Shown here: positions 1 to 5,510 of the stretch, one piece after another | Numbering within the stretch: position 1 is the stretch's first letter | Layout: every line of letters begins with the position of its first letter | Origin: Solirubrobacterales bacterium | GTDB lineage: Bacteria; Actinomycetota; Thermoleophilia; Solirubrobacterales; Solirubrobacteraceae | Direction: 5' to 3' | DNA: 6,922 bases | Assembly: GCA_025964065.1 (NCBI GenBank) | Contig: JAOPZO010000033.1 | Span: 1 to 6,922, forward strand | Program-made: the position numbers and the translations under genes | The notes under the pieces: generated by a model | Databases searched by the model: none | The model's input: only the letters and a program-made list of their open reading frames with translations | What the model was told of the DNA's origin: nothing

Positions 1-137
1 ACCTGACGGGGCTCGGCGCGGGCGGCACCGACGCGGGGGCGCCCGGGCCACGGCCGCACTACGGGCGCTCGTACTACGCGGGCTACCTCCTCGACCCCGA
101 CGGCTACAGGGTCGAGGTCGTCTCGGGCGGGCACTGA
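1..137 (+). CDS. VOC-family (glyoxalase/bleomycin-resistance fold) protein, C-terminal fragment
   Basis: The window opens inside this gene. The frame with codons beginning at position 3 stays open to TGA at 135-137 and gives 44 residues. The end reads YYAGYLLDPDGYRVEVVS followed by GGH. An aromatic/Gly strand followed by LDPDG-x-RVE is the usual last beta strand and turn of the vicinal-oxygen-chelate fold. In metal-dependent members the Glu of RVE lies where the final metal ligand normally falls. The preceding stretch (GAGGTDAGAPGPRPHYG) resembles the Gly/Pro-rich loop seen before that strand in VOC proteins. Substrate and exact subfamily cannot be judged from the fragment. It is on the same strand as gap, with 89 bp between them, so read-through is possible but not shown. 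The family call is fairly secure; no function is assigned. Confidence 0.72.
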   Translation, partial: LTGLGAGGTDAGAPGPRPHYGRSYYAGYLLDPDGYRVEVVSGGH

Positions 138-226
138 GCAGGGGGCGACGTGGTGCAAGGAGGCCATTGGGTAGGGTCCTGAGCCCTCTCTTCCGCCCCT
201 CACTGAGACCTCAGGAGCACCGCCAC
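138..226 (+). promoter_or_regulatory. gap leader: ribosome binding site and a hairpin that could mask it
   Basis: This is the 89-bp gap between the VOC gene and gap. AGGAG at 213-217 lies 9 nt before the gap ATG at 227 and is a good Shine-Dalgarno. The arm TCCTGAG (177-183) is perfectly complementary to CTCAGGA (210-216), which covers most of that Shine-Dalgarno; the loop is 26 nt and pyrimidine-rich. A second, stronger Shine-Dalgarno-like string, AAGGAGG (157-163), stands only 3 nt before an in-frame TTG (167), too close for normal initiation. A possible -10 is TAGGGT (172-177), but I see no convincing -35. If transcription began just after that -10, the left arm of the hairpin would be missing from the RNA, so the two readings conflict. 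Confidence 0.45.
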
Positions 227-1224
<998 letters not shown>

Positions 1225-1225
<1 letters not shown>

Positions 1226-2376
1226 TGAGGACGCTCGAGGACGTCGAGGTCGGCGGCAAGGTCGTCGTCGTCCGGGTGGATTTCAACGTCCCCCTGGACG
1301 CTGCCGGCCGCATCACCGACGACGCGCGGATCCGCGCGGCGATTCCGACGCTCGACGAGCTGCTCGAGCAGGGCGCGGCGAAGCTCGTCCTGCTCGCCCA
1401 CCTCGGGCGGCCGAAGGGCAAGCCGGACCCGAAGTTCTCCCTGAGGCCCGTCGCGGACCGCCTCGCGGAGCTCATGGAGGACGACGTCCACCTCCTGAAG
1501 GACCCCGACGAGGCGTGGGGCGACGGCGACCGCCTGCTCATGCTCGAGAACGTGCGGTTCTTCCCGGGCGAGACCGAGGACGATCCGGCGCTCGCCAAGA
1601 GGTACGCGGCCCTCGGCGACGTCTTCGTCGACGACGCCTTCGGCGCCGCGCACCGCGCCCACGCCTCGAACCACGGCATCGCGAAGCTCCTCCCGAGCGC
1701 CGCGGGCCTGCTCCTGCAGCGGGAGGTGGAGACGCTCACCGGCATCCTCGCCGACCCCGGCCGGCCCATGGTCGCCATCGTCGGCGGCTCGAAGGTCACG
1801 GACAAGCTCGGGGTGCTCGAGCGCTTCCTCGAGCTCGCGGACACCGTTCTCATCGGCGGGGCCATGTGCTTCCCGTTCTTCGCCGCGCAGGGCATCGGCG
1901 TCGGCGACTCGCTCTGCGAGCAGGAGGGGGTCGAGCCGGCCCGCGAGGTCCTCGCCAAGGCGAAGCCCGGCCAGCTCCTGCTGCCGACCGACCTCGTCCT
2001 CGGCCGCGAGTTCTCCGCCGAGACCGACGTCAAGGAGCTCGACGGGACCGAGGTCCCGGCCGGCTGGATGGGCCTCGACGTCGGGCCCAGCACCGCGAAG
2101 CGGTACGCGGGCGTCATCAAGGCCGCGGGCTCCGCGTTCTGGAACGGGCCCATGGGCGCGTTCGAGCTCGAGCCGTTCGCTGCGGGCACCCGCACCGTCG
2201 CCGAGGCCATGGCCGCGGCCGACGGCACCACCGTCGTCGGTGGCGGCGACTCCGCCGCAGCCCTCCTGCAGTTCGGCCTCGAGGCCGAGGTCACCCATCT
2301 CTCGACGGGCGGCGGCGCCTCCCTCGAGCTCATCGAGGGCAAGTCCCTCCCAGGAGTCGAGGTCCTCTCATCATGA
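1225..2376 (+). CDS. pgk: Phosphoglycerate kinase
   Basis: Cytosolic kinase of 383 aa that transfers phosphate from 1,3-bisphosphoglycerate to ADP, the first ATP-yielding step of glycolysis. N-terminal substrate domain: VRVDFNVPL (16-24, with Arg17, Asp19, Asn21), HLGRPKG (59-65), LENVRFFPGE (108-117) and DDAFGAAHRAHAS (136-148). C-terminal nucleotide domain: VGGSKVTDK (186-194), WNGPMGAFE (306-314), GGGDSAAA (339-346) and TGGGAS (361-366). All expected motifs are present, and the length is slightly short but normal for bacteria. The start is GTG 1225, which overlaps the gap stop by one base (TAGTG); it gives MRTLEDVEVGGK, a typical PGK beginning. No clear Shine-Dalgarno precedes it, so translation is probably coupled to gap. 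The frame is open upstream within gap, but that part is not PGK-like. The 3' end overlaps tpiA by 4 bases. Confidence 0.97.
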
Positions 2377-3128
2377 GCCGCACACCGTTCATCGCGGGCA
2401 ACTGGAAGATGCACAAGACGGTCGACGAGGCCGAGCAGTTCATCGCCGGCCTGCTGCCGCGCGTGAGCACCGCCGACGGCGTCGACGTCGCGCTCTGCGT
2501 GCCGTACACCGCGCTGGCGGCGATGGTCGACTCGACCCGTGGCTCACGCGTCGAGGTCTACGCGCAGAACATGCACTTCGCCGAGCAGGGCGCCTACACG
2601 GGTGAGGTGTCGGCCGCGATGCTCGCCGAGCTCGACGTCCACGGCGTCGTCCTCGGGCACTCCGAGCGCCGCGAGCTCTTCGCCGAGACGGACAAGGCGC
2701 TCGCCCTGAAGGTCCCGGCCGCGCTCGAGGCGGGGCTCAAGGTGATCCTGTGCGTCGGCGAGACGGAGGAGGAGCGGGAGCGCGGCGACATGCAGCGCAA
2801 GCTCCGCCACCAGATCCAGGAGGGCCTCGAGAAGGTCCCGACGGAGCGCCTCGGTGACGTCGTCATCGCCTACGAGCCCATCTGGGCGATCGGCACCGGG
2901 CTCGTCGCGACCCCCGAGCAGGCCCAGGAGGCCGTCTCGTTCTGCCGCGACCTCGTGGCGGACCGCTCGAAGGAGCAGGCCGAGCGCACCCGCATCCTCT
3001 ACGGCGGCTCGATGAAGCCCGACAACGCCGGGGAGCTCATCGCGCTCCCGGACGTGGACGGCGGCCTCATCGGCGGTGCCTCGCTCGACCCGCAGCCGTT
3101 CTCCGCGATCGTGGCCGCCGCGGCCTGA
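2373..3128 (+). CDS. tpiA: Triosephosphate isomerase
   Basis: Cytosolic TIM-barrel enzyme of 251 aa that interconverts dihydroxyacetone phosphate and glyceraldehyde-3-phosphate. FIAGNWKMHKT (6-16) supplies Asn10 and catalytic Lys12. YAQNMHF (63-69) and GAYTGEVS (73-80) are standard interface segments. GVVLGHSERR (91-100) carries the electrophile His96. AYEPIWAIGTG (166-176) carries the catalytic base Glu168 and the flexible phosphate-gripping loop 6. LYGGSMKPDNA (209-219) and GGASLD (234-239) form the remaining phosphate-binding part. Everything needed for activity is present and the length is typical. The ATG lies in an ATGA overlap with the pgk stop; a weak GAGG (2359-2362) is 10 nt upstream, so coupled re-initiation is likely. 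The stop overlaps the gpmI start by one base. Confidence 0.97.
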   Translation: MSRTPFIAGNWKMHKTVDEAEQFIAGLLPRVSTADGVDVALCVPYTALAAMVDSTRGSRVEVYAQNMHFAEQGAYTGEVSAAMLAELDVHGVVLGHSERRELFAETDKALALKVPAALEAGLKVILCVGETEEERERGDMQRKLRHQIQEGLEKVPTERLGDVVIAYEPIWAIGTGLVATPEQAQEAVSFCRDLVADRSKEQAERTRILYGGSMKPDNAGELIALPDVDGGLIGGASLDPQPFSAIVAAAA

Positions 3129-4603
3129 TGTCGGTCCCCGGCGTCGTCCTCGTGGTCCTCGACGGTTGGGGGCTGGCCGAGGCGGGGCCGGGGAACGCGG
3201 TATCGCTCGCGGCGACGCCGGTCTTCGACGACCTCTGGGCGCGCTACCCGCACACGCAGCTCACGGCCTGCGGGCCGGCGGTCGGGCTGCCCGAGGGGCA
3301 GATGGGCAACTCCGAGGTCGGGCACCTGAACCTGGGCGCGGGCTCCGTCATCCGCCAGGACCTCACGCGCATCGACGCCGCCGTCACCGACGGCTCGCTG
3401 GCGGGGAACGAGGTGCTCCGCGCGGGGTTCGAGGGCTACGGGCGCGTGCACCTCGTCGGCCTCGTCAGCGACGGCGGCGTGCACGCCTCCGAGCGCCACG
3501 TGGAGGCGCTCGTCGCGATGGGCGCCCGGCTCGGTGTCCCGGAGGTCGTCGTGCACGCGTTCACGGACGGCCGCGACACGCTGCCGAAGAACGGCGCGGG
3601 CTACCTCGAGCAGCTGCAGGGCTGGTGCGACGCCGCCGGCAACGCGCGCATCGGCTCGGTCATCGGCCGCTACTACGCGATGGACCGCGACAAGCGCGAG
3701 GAGCGCACGGCCGCCGCCGTCGGGCTGCTCACCGCGGGGCAGGCGGAGCACCACGTCGAGGTGGCGGCGGACGCGTGCCGCGCCGCGTACGAGCGCGGCG
3801 AGACCGACGAGTTCGTCGCGGCGACGACCGTGGGGTCCGAGGCGACGATCCGCCCCGGCGACGCCGTCATCGCCTTCAACTTCCGTCCCGACCGCATGCG
3901 CCAGCTCACCGCCGCGCTCGGGCCGCACGTTGCGCGTTACACGTGTCTCGCGGAGTACGACGAGCAGTGGAGCTACCCCGTCGCGTTCCCGCCCGAGCGG
4001 CCGCAGACGACGCTGGCCGAGCTCATCGCCGCCACCGGGCGCCCGCAGCTGCACGTCGCGGAGACCGAGAAGTACCCGCACGTGACGTACTTCTTCAACG
4101 GCGGGGAGGAGGCCCCCTACCCGGGGGAGCGGCGGGAGATGGCCCCGAGCCCGCGCGACGTCCCGACCTACGACCACAAGCCCGAGATGAGCGCGCGCGA
4201 GGCGGCGGACAAGTTCGTCGCCGCCTGGCAGGAGGACTCCCCGGCGTTCGGCGTCATCAACTTCGCGAACCCGGACATGGTCGGGCACACCGGCGTCATC
4301 CCGGCCGCCGTCGCCGCGATCGAGACCGTGGACGCCTGCCTCGGCGACGTCGTGGCCGCCGTCCAGCGCGACGGCGGGGTGCTCGTCGTCACCGCCGACC
4401 ACGGCAACGCCGACCACATGCTCGAGCCCGACGGCTCGCCGAACACGGCGCACTCGCTCAATCCGGTGCCGCTCGTGGTGACCACCGACGACGCCGTGGT
4501 GCTGCGGGAGGGCGGCGTCCTCGCCGACGTCGCGCCCACGGTGCTCGAGCTCCTGGAGCTCGAGCAACCGGCCGGCATGACTGGGCGCTCGTTGCTCACC
4601 TGA
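3128..4603 (+). CDS. gpmI: 2,3-bisphosphoglycerate-independent phosphoglycerate mutase
   Basis: Metal-dependent (usually Mn) cytosolic mutase of 491 aa, alkaline-phosphatase superfamily, converting 3- to 2-phosphoglycerate without a bisphosphoglycerate cofactor. Residues matching the two metal sites are all visible: Asp12 in LDGWG, nucleophile Ser62 in MGNSEVGH, Asp383 and His387 in NPDMVGHTG, Asp424 and His425 in TADHGNAD, and His442 in TAHSLNP. Substrate-site segments are SDGGVHAS (114-121), TDGRDTLPK (146-154), GRYYAMDRDKR (180-190), FNFRPDR (250-256) and ETEKYPHVTYFFNGG (312-326). Length is a little under the common 505-515 aa, with no motif missing. The ATG shares a base with the tpiA stop (TGATG), and no Shine-Dalgarno is seen, so coupling is expected. 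It is the last gene of the operon; the non-coding hairpin region follows directly. Confidence 0.97.
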   Translation: MSVPGVVLVVLDGWGLAEAGPGNAVSLAATPVFDDLWARYPHTQLTACGPAVGLPEGQMGNSEVGHLNLGAGSVIRQDLTRIDAAVTDGSLAGNEVLRAGFEGYGRVHLVGLVSDGGVHASERHVEALVAMGARLGVPEVVVHAFTDGRDTLPKNGAGYLEQLQGWCDAAGNARIGSVIGRYYAMDRDKREERTAAAVGLLTAGQAEHHVEVAADACRAAYERGETDEFVAATTVGSEATIRPGDAVIAFNFRPDRMRQLTAALGPHVARYTCLAEYDEQWSYPVAFPPERPQTTLAELIAATGRPQLHVAETEKYPHVTYFFNGGEEAPYPGERREMAPSPRDVPTYDHKPEMSAREAADKFVAAWQEDSPAFGVINFANPDMVGHTGVIPAAVAAIETVDACLGDVVAAVQRDGGVLVVTADHGNADHMLEPDGSPNTAHSLNPVPLVVTTDDAVVLREGGVLADVAPTVLELLELEQPAGMTGRSLLT

Positions 4604-4659
4604 GCCGCCGTAGGAGCTGGAGCGGGTCCGCGAGGTGTGGGCGCTCCGGGGCGCAGCCG

Positions 4660-4688
4660 GCCTGAAAGGGGTCAGGCCCCTTTCAGGC
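4660..4688. repeat. 29-nt palindromic repeat, copy 1
   Basis: The arms GCCTGAAAGGGG (4660-4671) and CCCCTTTCAGGC (4677-4688) are perfect 12-bp complements around a 5-nt centre TCAGG. The first 25 nt recur exactly at 4815-4839. Read in frame, this palindrome gives PERGQAPFR on the plus strand and PERGLTPFR on the minus strand, peptides I associate with spurious ORFs in Thermoleophilia genomes; this is recollection, not a search result. It begins 57 nt after the gpmI stop. No T-run follows, so an ordinary intrinsic terminator is not supported. It is probably a dispersed intergenic palindrome. Confidence 0.85.
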
Positions 4689-4734
4689 GGCGTCGGCCCA
4701 GCATCGCTGCGCCTCGGGGCGGTTCGTTCGCGTC

Positions 4735-4760
4735 GTCTTGCCGGCCGCGACGCGCAAGAC
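4735..4760. repeat. Short inverted repeat
   Basis: GTCTTGC (4735-4741) and GCAAGAC (4754-4760) are perfect 7-bp complements separated by 12 nt. An alternative pairing uses GCGTCG (4730-4735) with CGACGC (4748-4753), so two mutually exclusive stems are possible. In DNA this GC-rich, stems of this size may arise by chance. It is listed because it lies midway between the two long palindromes and could belong to the same element. Confidence 0.4.
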
Positions 4761-4774
4761 CTGGCCGTTCCAGC

Positions 4775-4806
4775 TGCGGAACTGCGCAGTCCTGCGCAGT
4801 CCCGCA
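4775..4806. repeat. Palindrome formed by a tandem CTGCGCAGTC repeat
   Basis: CTGCGCAGTC occurs twice back to back (4782-4791, 4792-4801), and each copy has the self-complementary core CTGCGCAG. The whole also forms a 15-bp inverted repeat, 4775-4789 against 4792-4806, around a 2-nt centre. The single mismatch is A4780 with C4801; in minus-strand RNA that pair becomes a U-G wobble, so the stem is complete only in RNA made from the minus strand. With a 2-nt centre the innermost pairs would open. It ends 8 nt before the second long palindrome. Confidence 0.75.
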
Positions 4807-4814
4807 ACGCCACC

Positions 4815-4843
4815 GCCTGAAAGGGGTCAGGCCCCTTTCGGGC
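4815..4843. repeat. 29-nt palindromic repeat, copy 2
   Basis: Same orientation as copy 1, as judged from the centre TCAGG, and starting 155 bp after it. The arms are GCCTGAAAGGGG (4815-4826) and CCCCTTTCGGGC (4832-4843). The only difference from copy 1 is A to G at 4840. This turns a T-A pair into T-G, which is a permitted U-G wobble in plus-strand RNA but an A-C mismatch in minus-strand RNA. Flanking bases of the two copies are unrelated, so the repeat unit seems to be just the palindrome. Confidence 0.85.
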
Positions 4844-4847
4844 ACAG

Positions 4848-4907
4848 GCCGCGAGCTTCGCGGCGTACTCCGCGAGGCGCCGGCCCTGGCAGCGGGCCGC
4901 CTTCGCG
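4848..4907. other. Two consecutive GC-rich stem-loops
   Basis: Stem one: GCCGCGA (4848-4854) pairs perfectly with TCGCGGC (4858-4864) around the loop GCT. Stem two: CGCGAGG (4871-4877) and CGGCCC (4881-4886) pair with GGGCCG (4894-4899) and the stretch 4900-4907, with a 3-nt bulge (CGC, 4878-4880), a 1-nt bulge on the other side and the loop TGGCAGC. Together with the palindrome ending at 4843 this makes three stems in a row with very short linkers. The minus strand of 4831-4927 also reads as a smooth, high-GC3 peptide (see findings), so the pairing may be a by-product of former coding sequence. Confidence 0.4.
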
Positions 4908-4973
4908 ACGTCTCCGGCGTCGTGCCGTCGCCGTCGCAGCCTCTGTGGCTCGTGGTTCCAAGCGGCTGCGCCC

Positions 4974-5008
4974 GCAACCGGTGTGGAAGCTGTGGTTGCA
5001 CACGCAAC
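4974..5008. promoter_or_regulatory. Candidate operator: phased GCAACC/GGTTGC half-sites before marR
   Basis: Three alternating half-sites are visible: GCAACC (4974-4979), GGTTGC (4994-4999) and GCAAC (5004-5008). Start-to-start spacings are 20 and 10 bp, about two turns and one turn of B-DNA. The last two form the perfect inverted repeat GTTGC-ACAC-GCAAC (4995-5008), which overlaps the likely -35. MarR proteins usually bind such palindromes and repress their own gene; binding here is inferred from position only. Confidence 0.45.
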
Positions 5009-5023
5009 TGCTCGCGCTACGCT
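4996..5023 (+). promoter_or_regulatory. Likely housekeeping-sigma promoter of marR-tgt
   Basis: TTGCAC (4996-5001) matches the first three consensus bases plus the A at position five of a -35. After 16 bp comes TACGCT (5018-5023), which fits the TANNNT -10 usual in actinobacteria. The start of transcription would fall near 5030-5033, at or just before the marR ATG (5033). No Shine-Dalgarno is seen before that ATG, which agrees with a leaderless or near-leaderless mRNA. Confidence 0.55.
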
Positions 5024-5032
5024 CTCGGCACG

Positions 5033-5500
5033 ATGGCCACCGCACCTCCGCCGCCCTCCGACACGGCCCACCTCGATGCGCAGGAGCTCCGCGCGTGGCG
5101 CGGGCTGCTCCGCACCTACGCCCGCCTGACCAAGGCGCTCGACGCCGAGCTCGAGGCCGCCCACGGCCTGCCGCTCAGCTCCTACGAGGTGCTCATGCTC
5201 ATCGCGGACGCCGAGGGCGGGCAGATGCGCATGCACGACATCGCGAGCTCCATCCTCCTGTCCCGGAGCGGCCTCACCCGCCTCGTCGACCGCCTGGAGC
5301 GCGACGGCCTGCTCTGCCGCAAGTCGTGCTCCTCCGACGCCCGCGGTGCCTTCGCCTGCCTGACTCCGAAGGGGCGCGACGTCCTCGACGCAGCACGCGC
5401 CGCCCACCTCGCCGGCGTGCGCGCGAAGTTCCTCGACCACTTCAGTCCGGCCGAGCAGGAGCAGCTCGGGGGCTTCTGGGAGCGTGTCGCGAGCACCTAG
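5033..5500 (+). CDS. MarR-family winged-helix transcriptional regulator
   Basis: Predicted cytosolic DNA-binding repressor of 155 aa, normal for MarR, probably a dimer. After a Pro-rich N-terminus (MATAPPPPSD) comes the dimerisation helix region (about 15-45). The winged helix-turn-helix follows, with MHDIASSILLSRSGLTRLVD (67-86) containing the recognition helix and RLERDGLL leading into the wing. The wing holds the Asp-x-Arg-Gly signature (Asp102, Arg104, Gly105) and LTPKGRDVL. The C-terminal helices (120-152) complete the dimer interface. Three cysteines (95, 99, 109) flank the wing; the one before DARG is common in actinobacterial relatives, the others less so. The ligand is unknown. ATG 5033 is chosen because it matches the family start and the promoter; the frame is open upstream, but only through palindromic non-coding DNA. 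It may repress itself and the downstream tgt. Confidence 0.9.
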   Translation: MATAPPPPSDTAHLDAQELRAWRGLLRTYARLTKALDAELEAAHGLPLSSYEVLMLIADAEGGQMRMHDIASSILLSRSGLTRLVDRLERDGLLCRKSCSSDARGAFACLTPKGRDVLDAARAAHLAGVRAKFLDHFSPAEQEQLGGFWERVAST

Positions 5501-5502
5501 GA
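5499..5502 (+). promoter_or_regulatory. Ribosome binding site that decides the tgt start
   Basis: AGGA at 5499-5502 overlaps the marR stop codon (TAG 5498-5500) and stands 8 nt before TTG 5511. The alternative tgt start, GTG 5484 inside marR, has only GGGAG at 5478-5482, one base away, or a G-run about 11 nt upstream. The spacing therefore favours TTG 5511. Confidence 0.5.
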
Positions 5503-5510
5503 TCAGCGGC

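Larger units (their letters stand above)
4604..5032. other. Non-coding 429-bp region with an array of stem-loops
   Basis: No convincing gene lies between gpmI and marR. The reading frames that cross it run through palindromes and have no family-like sequence. The region holds, in order: a 29-nt palindrome (4660-4688), a small inverted repeat (4735-4760), a palindrome built on a tandem 10-mer (4775-4806), a second copy of the first palindrome (4815-4843), two further GC stems (4848-4864 and 4871-4907), and the marR promoter zone. The first 55 bp after the gpmI stop show nothing I can name. No tRNA, and no T-tract after any stem that would make a classical intrinsic terminator. The stem after gpmI could still slow or end transcription of the operon; that is inference. 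Confidence 0.7.

Noticed and set aside
166..174. ATT-GGG-TAG minigene just after AAGGAGG
   Set aside because: ATT is a very rare start and a two-codon frame of this kind is expected by chance.
4660..4690. Palindrome copy 1 as a classical Rho-independent terminator of the glycolytic operon
   Set aside because: The stem is strong, but no T-tract follows on either strand, and an almost identical copy sits 155 bp away where no gene ends.
4635..4820. 61-codon frame after gpmI, considered as a possible secG or other small gene
   Set aside because: No membrane segments or family resemblance; it reads through the palindrome to give the artefactual peptide KGVRPLSG.
4637..5032. Upstream extension of marR in the same frame
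   Set aside because: It would add about 130 residues translated through palindromic repeats and over the likely promoter; MarR proteins normally begin where ATG 5033 places the start.
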